Shown: positions 1-7,066 of the stretch, in pieces | Layout of the letters: every line of letters begins with the position of its first letter | Position numbering within the stretch: the stretch's first letter is position 1 | Assembly (NCBI GenBank): GCA_002299195.1 | Contig: DBOA01000183.1 | Span: forward strand, 1-9,151 | Source of the DNA: Sphingomonadales bacterium UBA658 | GTDB lineage: Bacteria > Pseudomonadota > Alphaproteobacteria > Sphingomonadales > Sphingomonadaceae | Direction: 5' to 3' | Length of the DNA stretch: 9,151 bases | Notes under the pieces: model-generated | Seen by the model: the letters and a program-made list of their open reading frames with translations, nothing else | The model's database searches: none | Told to the model about the DNA's origin: nothing | Position numbers and translations under genes: made by a program

Positions 1-28
1 TCATCCTTACATTGTGAGAACTTGGAAG

Positions 29-55
29 GGCTAGCGCCACTAGGTGCTGGCAGCC
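29..55 (+). other. Possible hairpin just upstream of rimP
   Basis: The bases AGCGCC (33-38) can pair with GGTGCT (43-48) around the loop ACTA, with one G-U pair. An outer GGCT (29-32) can pair with AGCC (52-55) across a three-base bulge. It lies 34 bases before the chosen rimP start and covers a possible GTG start at 44. It could be a leader structure or part of an upstream gene's end. There is no U-tract, so it is not an intrinsic terminator. No upstream gene can be named from bases 1-88. Confidence 0.25.
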
Positions 56-88
56 AGAAGCTTTGCACGCCGTATAGAAAGACTGAAT

Positions 89-649
89 TTGCCTGACCTC
101 AATACACTGACCGCGTTGATTGCACCCGAAGCAGAAGCGCTCGGCTTTGCGCTGGTGCGTGTCGCGTGGTTTGAAACCGGCGGGCAGGGCAGCGACGAGC
201 CAACCTTGCAGGTGATGGCCGAGCGCCCCGATACGCGGCAGCTTGGCATCGACGACTGTGCGGCATTGTCGCATCGTATATCCGACAAATTTGACGAGCT
301 TGATCCCATTGTCGAAGCTTACAGGCTTGAGGTTAGCTCGCCCGGCATCGACCGGCCATTGACCCGCCTTGCCGATTTTACCGATTGGGCAGGCCATGAG
401 GTTAAGGTTGAGCTGACCGAACCAATGGATGGCCGCAAGAATATCCGTGGCGATATTGTTGGTGTCGACGGTGACAATGTTCATGTCGATGACCGCAAAT
501 CCGGACGACTGACATTCGCCTTTTCCAATATGGGCAGCGCCAAGCTGCTCTTGACAGACCGCCTGATTGCGTCGACTGCCCCCATCAACAGCGATGGTGC
601 CGACGAAGTTGAGGCAGACCCCATTCACGACGAAGCACAGGAAGACTAA
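89..649 (+). CDS. rimP: Ribosome maturation factor RimP
   Basis: RimP binds the free 30S subunit in the cytoplasm and is needed for its late maturation. The 186-residue product has the N-terminal alpha/beta domain, the family signature YRLEVSSPGIDRPL at about residues 78-91, and a C-terminal SH3-like barrel from about 97 to 158 (K-V-E-L, G-D-I-V-G-V-D-G). It ends in an acidic tail. I chose the TTG at 89, giving MPDLNTLTALIAPEAEALGF, because family members begin at about this point. The frame is open from a GTG at 44, which has GGAAGG 14 bases before it. However, the extra 15 codons include two AGA and one ATA, which are rare in the neighbouring genes, so that extension is probably not coding. 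A weak GAAAG at 77-81 precedes the TTG. The nusA start follows after only four bases, so the two genes are likely co-transcribed and coupled. The family call is firm; the start is less so. Confidence 0.93.
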   Translation: MPDLNTLTALIAPEAEALGFALVRVAWFETGGQGSDEPTLQVMAERPDTRQLGIDDCAALSHRISDKFDELDPIVEAYRLEVSSPGIDRPLTRLADFTDWAGHEVKVELTEPMDGRKNIRGDIVGVDGDNVHVDDRKSGRLTFAFSNMGSAKLLLTDRLIASTAPINSDGADEVEADPIHDEAQED

Positions 650-653
650 GAAC

Positions 654-2297
654 ATGGCTAACACGATTGCCGCGAACAAGGCTGAGTTGCTTGCAATTGC
701 CAATGCGGTTGCTGCCGAAAAGATGATCGACAAGGCTATTGTCATTGAGGCGTTGGAAGAAGCCATCCAGCGCGCTGCCCGTGCACGTTATGGCGCAGAA
801 AATGACATTCGCGCGAAACTTGATACGCAGACTGGCGATCTTCGCCTGTGGCGCGTTGTGGAAGTCGTTGAAGACGTCGAAGATTACTTCAAGCAAGTTG
901 ACCTGAAGCAGGCAGACAAGTTGCAAAAGGGCGCCGTTGTTGGCGACTTTATCGTCGATCCGCTGCCAGCCGTTGATCTGGGCCGTATTGATGCGCAGTC
1001 CGCAAAGCAGGTTATCTTCCAAAAGGTGCGCGATGCAGAGCGCGAGCGTCAGTTTGAAGAGTTTAAGGACCGCACCGGTGAAATTATCACTGGCGTCGTA
1101 AAGTCGGTTGAGTTCGGCCATGTTGTTGTCGACCTCGGTCGCGCAGAAGGCGTTATCCGCCGTGACCAGCAAATTCCGCGCGAAGTTGTTCGTGGTGGCG
1201 ACCGCGTTCGGGCGCTGATCATGAAGGTGCAGCGCGAAAATCGTGGCCCGCAGATCCTTTTGAGCCGTGCGCATCCTGACTTCATGAAGAAGCTGTTTGC
1301 GCAGGAAGTTCCGGAAATTTACGACGGCGTCATCGAAATCAAGGCCGCCGCGCGTGACCCCGGCAGCCGCGCCAAAATTGGTGTTATTAGCCACGACAGC
1401 AGCATCGATCCCGTCGGCGCATGCGTCGGTATGAAGGGCAGCCGCGTTCAGGCCGTCGTTCAGGAAATGCAGGGCGAGAAAATCGACATCATTCCATGGT
1501 CGGAAGATACAGCGACGTTCATCGTCAACGCACTTCAGCCTGCGACCGTGAGCCGCGTTGTCATCGACGAAGAAGAAGGCCGCATCGAAGTTGTCGTTCC
1601 TGACGATCAGTTGAGCCTTGCCATTGGCCGTCGTGGCCAGAACGTCCGTTTGGCCTCGCAGCTGACCGGCCGCGGCATCGACATCATGACCGAAGCGGAA
1701 TCGAACGAAAAGCGTCAGAAGGAATTTGTCGAGCGTTCGGAAATGTTCCAGCAAGAGCTGGATGTGGACGAAACCTTGGCGCAGCTTCTGGTCGCTGAAG
1801 GCTTTAGCGAGCTTGAAGAAGTTGCTTATGTCGATCCATCTGAAATCGCTGCCATCGAAGGCTTTGACGAAGGTCTGGCTGACGAGCTGCAGAGCCGCGC
1901 ACAAGAAGCGCTTGATCGCCGTGAGGAAGCCAACCGGACCGAACGCCGCGAATTGGGTGTTGAAGACGCGCTTGCGGAACTCCCCATTCTGACAGAAGCG
2001 ATGCTTGTTGTACTGGGCAAGGCCGGAATCAAGACACTTGATGATCTCGCTGACTTGGCGACCGACGAACTGATCCAGAAGGCACGTGAGCCACGCCGCA
2101 ACGAACGTAGCGACCGCGAAATGCGCCGCAACCGTACCGAAGATAAGGCTGGCGTCTTGGCGGTGTTTGGATTGTCCGAAGAACAGGGCAATGAAATCAT
2201 CATGGCCGCACGCGCGCACTGGTTCGACGACGAAGACAGCGCGCCAGCTTCGGATATCATAAAGGAGGACGCGGTTGCAGCGGACGACTCCCAATGA
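654..2297 (+). CDS. nusA: Transcription termination/antitermination factor NusA
   Basis: NusA binds RNA polymerase and nascent RNA and modulates pausing, termination and antitermination. The 547-residue product has the polymerase-binding N-terminal domain (1-135), an S1 domain (about 138-204, R-T-G-E-I-I-T-G-V-V), and two KH domains with GxxG loops at 259-262 (GMKG) and 325-328 (GRRG). A C-terminal pair of acidic helix-hairpin-helix repeats spans about 370-425 and 435-525, ending in I-M-A-A-R-A-H-W-F. The second repeat is interrupted by an arginine-rich stretch at about 475-499. The ATG at 654 has AGGAAG at 639-644. The frame is open further upstream inside rimP, but those 29 codons resemble no NusA sequence. 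Its last 23 bases overlap the next gene when that is read from TTG 2275. The rimP-nusA-ylxR-infB order is widely conserved. Confidence 0.98.
   Translation: MANTIAANKAELLAIANAVAAEKMIDKAIVIEALEEAIQRAARARYGAENDIRAKLDTQTGDLRLWRVVEVVEDVEDYFKQVDLKQADKLQKGAVVGDFIVDPLPAVDLGRIDAQSAKQVIFQKVRDAERERQFEEFKDRTGEIITGVVKSVEFGHVVVDLGRAEGVIRRDQQIPREVVRGGDRVRALIMKVQRENRGPQILLSRAHPDFMKKLFAQEVPEIYDGVIEIKAAARDPGSRAKIGVISHDSSIDPVGACVGMKGSRVQAVVQEMQGEKIDIIPWSEDTATFIVNALQPATVSRVVIDEEEGRIEVVVPDDQLSLAIGRRGQNVRLASQLTGRGIDIMTEAESNEKRQKEFVERSEMFQQELDVDETLAQLLVAEGFSELEEVAYVDPSEIAAIEGFDEGLADELQSRAQEALDRREEANRTERRELGVEDALAELPILTEAMLVVLGKAGIKTLDDLADLATDELIQKAREPRRNERSDREMRRNRTEDKAGVLAVFGLSEEQGNEIIMAARAHWFDDEDSAPASDIIKEDAVAADDSQ
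2262..2268 (+). promoter_or_regulatory. Strong ribosome binding site AAGGAGG inside the nusA end
   Basis: AAGGAGG is the best match to the 16S anti-Shine-Dalgarno sequence that I see in the window. It lies six bases before the TTG at 2275, an ideal spacing, and 25 bases before the ATG at 2294, which is too far. It therefore decides the start of the ylxR-type gene in favour of TTG 2275. The same bases encode K-E-D in NusA, so the match could partly be chance. Confidence 0.6.
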
Positions 2298-2985
2298 GAA
2301 CCGATACTCCCCAATAAGGAAGTGCATATTGTCAGGTGAGCATGGGACTCGTGCCCAGCTCATCCGGCTTGCCCTAGGCCCCGATGGCAGTATCGCGCCT
2401 GATTTGTTCGCCAAGGCCCCCGGCCGTGGCGCGTGGATTGGCGTATCCGGGGCAGAACTGACAAAGGCGCAGGAAAAGGGCAAACTTGCCGGATTACTGC
2501 GCCGTGCCTTCAAAACCGACAAGATTGACATCATTGATGACCTGAGCGGCCGCATTGATCGCGGGCTTGAAAAGGCTTTTCTCGACCGGCTTGGGTTGGA
2601 AGCGCGTGCAGGGCACCTTATCTTGGGTGCCGAGAAGATCGATTCTGCATCACGCAGCGGGCAGGTCCGTTTGCTTTTGCATGCTTCCGATGCCAGCGCC
2701 GACGGCAGTGGCAAGCGCGACCAAGCTTGGCGCGTTGGTGAGGATGCTGAGGGGACGGGAAAGGGTGGCCTGAAGCTGCCTGTCGACCGTGACGCATTGT
2801 CTGGAGCGCTTGGACGGTCAAATGCCGTTCATGTCGCATTGATTGACCAAAAAGCGGCAGATAGGGTGATGCATCATCTTGGGCGCTGGCTAAATTTCAA
2901 AGGATGCAGTAATGCGCCCCTCGATTCCGCAGCTTTGGTTGCGGACGTGCGGGGCCATATTTCTGACGTCCCCGCAATTGACTGA
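2275..2985 (+). CDS. YlxR-type (DUF448) RNA-binding protein with L7Ae-like C-terminal domain
   Basis: The 236-residue product joins two parts. The N-terminal YlxR/DUF448 domain (about 12-80) carries RKCILSGE at 15-22 and the hallmark PGRGAWIG at 49-56. The C-terminal part (about 105-212) begins with LGLEARAG and has the outline of an L7Ae/L30e-like RNA-binding domain. Fusions of this kind are typical of alphaproteobacteria. YlxR of Bacillus (RnpM) binds RNase P RNA; whether this protein does so is unknown. I chose the TTG at 2275 because of the AAGGAGG six bases upstream and because the frame then runs unbroken into the domain. The start overlaps nusA by 23 bases, suggesting coupled translation. 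An ATG at 2294 overlapping the nusA stop (ATGA) opens a different frame that ends after seven codons. The annotated N-terminus is therefore the least certain part. Confidence 0.9.
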   Translation: MQRTTPNENRYSPIRKCILSGEHGTRAQLIRLALGPDGSIAPDLFAKAPGRGAWIGVSGAELTKAQEKGKLAGLLRRAFKTDKIDIIDDLSGRIDRGLEKAFLDRLGLEARAGHLILGAEKIDSASRSGQVRLLLHASDASADGSGKRDQAWRVGEDAEGTGKGGLKLPVDRDALSGALGRSNAVHVALIDQKAADRVMHHLGRWLNFKGCSNAPLDSAALVADVRGHISDVPAID

Positions 2986-3006
2986 GTAAGGACGGGTTCT
3001 GTTTCG

Positions 3007-5544
3007 ATGAGTGATGATACCAACAATAAACCGACATTAACGCGCAAGCCGCTCACTTTGAGCCGCTCGCTCGAGTCTGGTGAAGTCAAACAGACCTTTA
3101 GCCATGGCCGCACAAACAAAGTTGTTGTCGAGGTTAAGCGCAAGAAGCTTGTCGGTAAGCCCGGTTATGCGCCTGAGGCTGAAGTAGCCGCGCCGCCTCC
3201 GCCTCCGCCACCACCCGCTGCGCCTGTAGCGGCCGCACCTGCGCCGGCCCCGGCTGCACCAGCACCGCGTCCAACGGGCAATGACATGCTGAGCCGTCAA
3301 GAGCGTCAGGCAAAGCTGCTTCGCGAAGCCGAAGAAGCACGTTTGGCCATGCTGGAAGAAAGCAGCCGCCGTGAAGCCGAGCAACGCGCACAGCGCGCCG
3401 ACGAAGAGCGCCAGCGTGCGCAAGCCAATCGTGAGGAAGCCGCCGCTCCACCGCCTCCGCCGTCAGCTGCCGCAGCACCTGCCGAGCCTGAAACATTTGA
3501 ACCTGTTGCTGAAGAAGCCAGCCAGGACGCCGCAGCACCTGCGCCGCGTCGCTTTACACCCGTTGAAGCGCCCAAGCGCCCTGAGCGCGAGCGTGAAGAA
3601 GTTAAAAAAGCTCCGCATCGCCCAACGCGCGGTGCTGCGGATGATCGCCGCCAGTCGGGCAAGCTCACCGTCACCCGTGCGCTTGAGGGCGATGATGGCG
3701 CCCGTGCGCGTTCACTCGCTGCGCTGAAGCGTGCGCGTGAAAAAGAAAAGCGCTTGCATGGCGGTGGTAGCCGTCAGGCACAGGTCAAGCAGACCCGTGA
3801 CGTCGTTGTCCCTGAAACAATTACCGTTCAGGAACTGGCCAACCGTATGGCTGAAAAGGGCAGTGACCTCGTCAAGGCCCTGTTCAAAATGGGCATGCCC
3901 GTCACCATCAATGAGACCATCGACCAAGATACGGCGGAATTGCTCGTCGAAGAGTTTGGCCACAACATCACCCGCGTTTCCGACGCTGACGTTGACATCG
4001 TTCATGACGAAGATGTTGATGCCCCAGAAACGTTGAAGGCGCGTCCGCCTGTCGTGACGGTCATGGGCCATGTCGACCATGGTAAGACATCTCTGCTCGA
4101 CGCCTTGCGCGGCGCAAATGTCGTATCGGGTGAAGCTGGCGGTATTACGCAGCATATCGGTGCATATCAGGTGAAGACAAAGGATGGCTCGCTCATCACC
4201 TTCCTCGATACCCCGGGCCATGAAGCGTTCACGCAAATGCGCCAACGCGGTGCTTCGGTTACCGATATCGTCATTCTGGTGGTTGCAGCAGACGACGGCC
4301 TTATGCCGCAGACGATCGAAGCCATTAAGCATGCCAAGGCAGCCAATGTGCCGATGATCGTTGCGATCAACAAGATCGACAAGGAAGGCGCAAACCCACA
4401 GAAAGTGCGTGAGCGTTTGTTGGAGCATGAAGTCGTTGTCGAAGCGATGGGCGGCGATGTCCAGGACGTGGAAGTTTCCGCGCTCAAGAAAACCGGCTTG
4501 GACGATTTGCTCGACAAGTTGGCGCTTCAGGCCGAAGTCATGGAGCTGAAGTCCAATCCTGATCGTGCGGCGGAAGCCGTTGTGGTCGAGGCACAGCTTG
4601 ATAAGGGCCGCGGCGCCGTTGCGACCGTGCTGGTCAAGCGCGGCACGTTGAAGCGTGGCGATATTTTTGTTGTTGGCGCAGAAAGCGGCAAGGTCCGTGC
4701 GCTGATTAATGACAAGGGTCAGCAGGTGCCTGAAGCGGGCCCGGCAACGCCGGTCGAAGTGCTCGGCCTGACGGGTGTGCCGTCTGCTGGTGACGTGTTG
4801 ACCGTCGTGGAAAACGAAGCGCGTGCCCGCGAAGTTGCGCTGTACCGTAAAGAACAGTCAACGAAGGTACGCACCGCGCAAGTCACGCCAAATCTTGAAA
4901 ACCTGTTTGATAATTTGTCCGCGACGCGGGCGAAGGAATATCCCGTCGTCATCAAGGGCGATGTGCAGGGTTCAGTCGAAGCAATTGTCACTGCGCTCAA
5001 CAATATTTCCACAGACGAGATCAAGGTTCGCGTTCTGTTGGCTGGCGTTGGTGGTATCACGGAATCGGATATGCTCCTTGCTGCCGCGTCCAATGCGCCG
5101 CTGATTGGCTTTAACGTGCGTCCGAACAGCAAGGCTGCTGCCCTTGCGAAGCGTGACCGGGTCCGGTTGAAATATTTCGATGTCATTTATCACCTGACTG
5201 CAGACATCGCCAAGGAAATGGCGGGCGAGCTTGGTCCGGAAATCATCGAAACCGTCGTTGGACGTGCAGAGGTCAAGGACGTGTTCAAGTCTGGCAAGCG
5301 CGACAAGGCCGCTGGTTTGCTGGTCACCGAAGGCATCATCAAAAAGGGCCTTCATGCACGTCTTACCCGCGAAGACGTTATCGTGTCGAAAACCACGATT
5401 GCCTCGCTCCGCCGGTTCAAGGACAATATCGACGAAGTGCGTGCTGGTCTCGAATGTGGTGTCGTGTTGGCGGATACCAACGACGTCAAGGCGGGCGATA
5501 TGCTCGAGGTCTTTGAAGTCGAGGAACGTGAACGGACGTTGTGA
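3007..5544 (+). CDS. infB: Translation initiation factor IF-2
   Basis: IF2 is the GTPase that brings formyl-Met-tRNA to the 30S subunit and promotes subunit joining. The 845-residue product starts with the IF2-associated region common in alphaproteobacteria (PLTLSRSLESGEVKQTFSHG, about 16-35). A linker follows with eight consecutive prolines (63-70), a charged helical stretch (about 97-145) and five prolines (148-152). The IF2_N domain is at about 269-320. The G domain has all key motifs: GHVDHGKT (354-361), DTPGH (401-405), NKID (455-458) and SAL (491-493). Domain III carries YPVVIKGDVQG (645-655), and the C-terminal domain that binds fMet-tRNA follows (V-T-E-G-I-I-K region, about 759-845). 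The start is the ATG at 3007, 21 bases after the preceding stop; the nearest Shine-Dalgarno match (AAGGA, 2987-2991) is rather distant. There is no sign of truncation. Confidence 0.98.
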   Translation: MSDDTNNKPTLTRKPLTLSRSLESGEVKQTFSHGRTNKVVVEVKRKKLVGKPGYAPEAEVAAPPPPPPPPAAPVAAAPAPAPAAPAPRPTGNDMLSRQERQAKLLREAEEARLAMLEESSRREAEQRAQRADEERQRAQANREEAAAPPPPPSAAAAPAEPETFEPVAEEASQDAAAPAPRRFTPVEAPKRPEREREEVKKAPHRPTRGAADDRRQSGKLTVTRALEGDDGARARSLAALKRAREKEKRLHGGGSRQAQVKQTRDVVVPETITVQELANRMAEKGSDLVKALFKMGMPVTINETIDQDTAELLVEEFGHNITRVSDADVDIVHDEDVDAPETLKARPPVVTVMGHVDHGKTSLLDALRGANVVSGEAGGITQHIGAYQVKTKDGSLITFLDTPGHEAFTQMRQRGASVTDIVILVVAADDGLMPQTIEAIKHAKAANVPMIVAINKIDKEGANPQKVRERLLEHEVVVEAMGGDVQDVEVSALKKTGLDDLLDKLALQAEVMELKSNPDRAAEAVVVEAQLDKGRGAVATVLVKRGTLKRGDIFVVGAESGKVRALINDKGQQVPEAGPATPVEVLGLTGVPSAGDVLTVVENEARAREVALYRKEQSTKVRTAQVTPNLENLFDNLSATRAKEYPVVIKGDVQGSVEAIVTALNNISTDEIKVRVLLAGVGGITESDMLLAAASNAPLIGFNVRPNSKAAALAKRDRVRLKYFDVIYHLTADIAKEMAGELGPEIIETVVGRAEVKDVFKSGKRDKAAGLLVTEGIIKKGLHARLTREDVIVSKTTIASLRRFKDNIDEVRAGLECGVVLADTNDVKAGDMLEVFEVEERERTL

Positions 5545-5573
5545 GCTTAGCTCGAACCTGAAAGGGGAGCTGT

Positions 5574-5978
5574 ATGGCCAAGCATAACGACACTGGTACC
5601 GAGGGCCGTTCCGTGCGGTTGCTGCGCGTAGGCGAACAATTCCGGCATATATTGTCGGAACTGCTCGCGCGCGGCGAAGTGCATGACGATGTTCTTAACA
5701 GCCACAGCGTCAGCGTGACCGAAGTGCGGATGTCCCCGGATTTGCGCCATGCAACGGCATTCATTAAGCCGCTGTTGGGGGCAAATGAAGAAAAGGTGCT
5801 GAAGGCACTGCGCACCAATACGGCGTTTTTCCAAAAGGAAGTCGCCTCGCGGGTGAGCATGAAATATGCGGCGAAGCTGAAATTTTTGGCCGACGATAGC
5901 TTCGACCAAGCCACGCATATCGAAGGCTTATTGGCACAGCCAAAGGTGCAACAAGATTTGACCGACGGCGAAGAATAA
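5574..5978 (+). CDS. rbfA: 30S ribosome-binding factor RbfA
   Basis: RbfA is a small KH-fold protein that binds the 30S subunit near helix 1 of 16S rRNA and helps its late maturation, notably in the cold. The 134-residue product shows the family pattern: S-V-R-L-L-R-V-G-E-Q-F-R-H-I-L near the N-terminus (13-27), the segment V-S-V-T-E-V-R-M-S-P-D-L-R-H-A, and the C-terminal K-L-K-F-L-A-D-D-S-F-D-Q. The ATG at 5574 has a good AGGGGA five bases upstream. It follows infB by 29 bases, as in many bacteria. Its stop TAA shares its last base with the ATG of tdk, so the two are probably translationally coupled. The last twenty or so residues are acidic, polar and probably flexible. Confidence 0.96.
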   Translation: MAKHNDTGTEGRSVRLLRVGEQFRHILSELLARGEVHDDVLNSHSVSVTEVRMSPDLRHATAFIKPLLGANEEKVLKALRTNTAFFQKEVASRVSMKYAAKLKFLADDSFDQATHIEGLLAQPKVQQDLTDGEE

Positions 5979-6559
5979 TGGCCAAGCTATACTTCTACTA
6001 CGCGTCGATGAACGCTGGCAAATCGACGACATTGCTGCAGGCGGCGTTCAATTATGGCGAGCGCGGCATGCAGGTGATGCTGTGGACGGCCGCTATTGAT
6101 GATCGCCCGGGTTTCGGCGCTATCAGCTCGCGCATTGGTCTCGCCGGCGATGCAAGCCGCTTTGAAAGCGACACGGATATCGAAAGCGCAGTCCTTGCCA
6201 AGCACGCAGAGACGCCGCTCGCGTGCGTGCTGATCGACGAAGCCCAGTTTTTGACCAAGGAACAGGTTTGGCAGGCTGCAAGCTTAGCCGACAAGGCAGG
6301 TATTCCGGTCGTTTGCTATGGCTTGCGCACGGATTTTCAGGGTGAACTTTTCCCCGGATCGGCTGCATTGCTTGGCATTGCGGACAGCCTGGTTGAATTA
6401 AAAGGCGTGTGTGACTGCGGCCGCAAAGCGACGATGAATTTGCGCGTTGATGAAACCGGCAAAGCCGTTGTCGATGGCGCACAAACCGAAATTGGTGGCG
6501 ATGATCGTTACGTCGCAATGTGCCGAAAGCATTTTAACGAGGCGCGCGGCTTAGGCTGA
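5978..6559 (+). CDS. tdk: Thymidine kinase (type II)
   Basis: This enzyme phosphorylates thymidine to dTMP with ATP in the pyrimidine salvage pathway. The 193-residue product is full length for the family. It has the P-loop SMNAGKST (10-17), the D-E-A-Q-F segment (87-91) with the catalytic Glu88, and the substrate-binding lasso region YGLRTDFQGELFPGS (114-128). A zinc site of the C-x-C plus C-x-x-H form is likely from Cys145, Cys147, Cys182 and His185. The ATG overlaps the rbfA stop by one base (TAATG) and has no clear Shine-Dalgarno sequence of its own, so translation probably depends on coupling to rbfA. A nucleotide salvage gene is out of place among translation genes; I see no sign of recent transfer, since codon use resembles the neighbours. 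Confidence 0.97.
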   Translation: MAKLYFYYASMNAGKSTTLLQAAFNYGERGMQVMLWTAAIDDRPGFGAISSRIGLAGDASRFESDTDIESAVLAKHAETPLACVLIDEAQFLTKEQVWQAASLADKAGIPVVCYGLRTDFQGELFPGSAALLGIADSLVELKGVCDCGRKATMNLRVDETGKAVVDGAQTEIGGDDRYVAMCRKHFNEARGLG

Positions 6560-6584
6560 CTTTTCATTTGCCGTTCATCCAGAA

Positions 6585-6602
6585 AGGCATATCGTCGTGC
6601 CT
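6585..6602 (+). other. Short hairpin over the start region of the secreted-protein gene
   Basis: AGGCA (6585-6589) can pair with TGCCT (6598-6602) around an eight-base loop. It would cover part of the AAAGG ribosome binding site (6583-6587) and the GTG start at 6597. Five pairs is a weak stem and the effect on translation is only inferred. Confidence 0.25.
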
Positions 6603-7034
6603 ATGATGAAAAAAACCATGCTCTCATTGTTGGTCGCGGCCGCCATCGCGGCGCCTCTGCATTCCAAAAGGCCGACCCCCTATGTCTGGCCCGAAGTCGG
6701 CGTGGAAACCAAGATAAATTTTCCCAATCACGGTACGATCCGCAATTTCGAAGCCGATGGCAATGACGGCATATGGCTGGAGGACCGGCAACGGCGCTGG
6801 TATTATGCTGATTTGCTTGGCGGATGCCAGGAACTTGATTTCGCGCAAGCGATTGGTTTTGATACGCGCGGTTCGGCGACTTTCGACAAGTTCAGCACCA
6901 TCATCGTGGCTGGCGACAAATGCCAATTGGCGAGCATTGTGACCGCCAATAAGCCTTTGCCGCGCAAAGAGCGCCTAAAGCTCCGCAAGCAAGCTTTGGC
7001 CGCAGGTAAGGATGCTGCGGCGCCTTCAAATTGA
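6597..7034 (+). CDS. Small secreted protein, probably DUF6491 family, function unknown
   Basis: The 145-residue product begins with a typical Sec signal peptide: two lysines (5-6), a hydrophobic stretch L-S-L-L-V-A-A-A-I-A-A, and a possible cleavage site after Ala18 or Ala19. The mature part contains I-R-N-F, G-I-W-L-E-D-R-Q-R-R-W-Y-Y-A, and two cysteines (77 and 109) that could form a disulfide. Its C-terminus is basic (about 121-135). This layout resembles DUF6491 proteins of sphingomonads and xanthomonads, from memory rather than a search. No enzymatic motif is visible; the place of action would be the periplasm. I chose the GTG at 6597 because AAAGG lies nine bases upstream. The ATGs at 6603 and 6606 are plausible alternatives that give the same mature protein. 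It follows tdk by 37 bases and precedes truB by 32. Confidence 0.75.
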   Translation: MPMMKKTMLSLLVAAAIAAPLHSKRPTPYVWPEVGVETKINFPNHGTIRNFEADGNDGIWLEDRQRRWYYADLLGGCQELDFAQAIGFDTRGSATFDKFSTIIVAGDKCQLASIVTANKPLPRKERLKLRKQALAAGKDAAAPSN

Positions 7035-7049
7035 CTTGATGCTACACCG

Positions 7050-7063
7050 CGCCCTAAAGGGCG
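7050..7063 (+). other. Hairpin over the truB ribosome binding site
   Basis: CGCCC (7050-7054) pairs with GGGCG (7059-7063) around the loop TAAA. The stem and loop contain the AAAGGG (7056-7061) that serves as the truB ribosome binding site, five bases before the ATG at 7067. Folding could reduce truB initiation; there is no U-tract, so it is not a terminator. The regulatory role is inferred. Confidence 0.35.
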
Positions 7064-7066
7064 GGC

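Noticed and set aside
1..96. A forward frame open from the window edge to TGA at 94, as a possible end of an upstream gene
   Set aside because: It uses codons rare in the neighbours (TTA, CTA twice, AGA), and its 31 residues resemble no gene I would expect before rimP. Too short to support.
2294..2317. A programmed -1 frameshift joining MRTDTP to the YlxR frame
   Set aside because: The site ACT-CCC-CAA is not a good slippery heptamer and no downstream stimulatory structure is evident; the TTG start with its strong binding site explains the frame more simply.
585..2714. A 709-codon open frame on the minus strand, opposite rimP end, nusA and the ylxR-type gene
   Set aside because: It lies opposite well-recognised genes, shows no known domain, and its composition is what the strong third-position bias of the sense genes would produce on the other strand.
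3712..4428. A 238-codon open frame on the minus strand opposite infB
   Set aside because: It is opposite the IF2 G domain, where the sense strand carries all GTPase motifs; no start context or family resemblance was seen.
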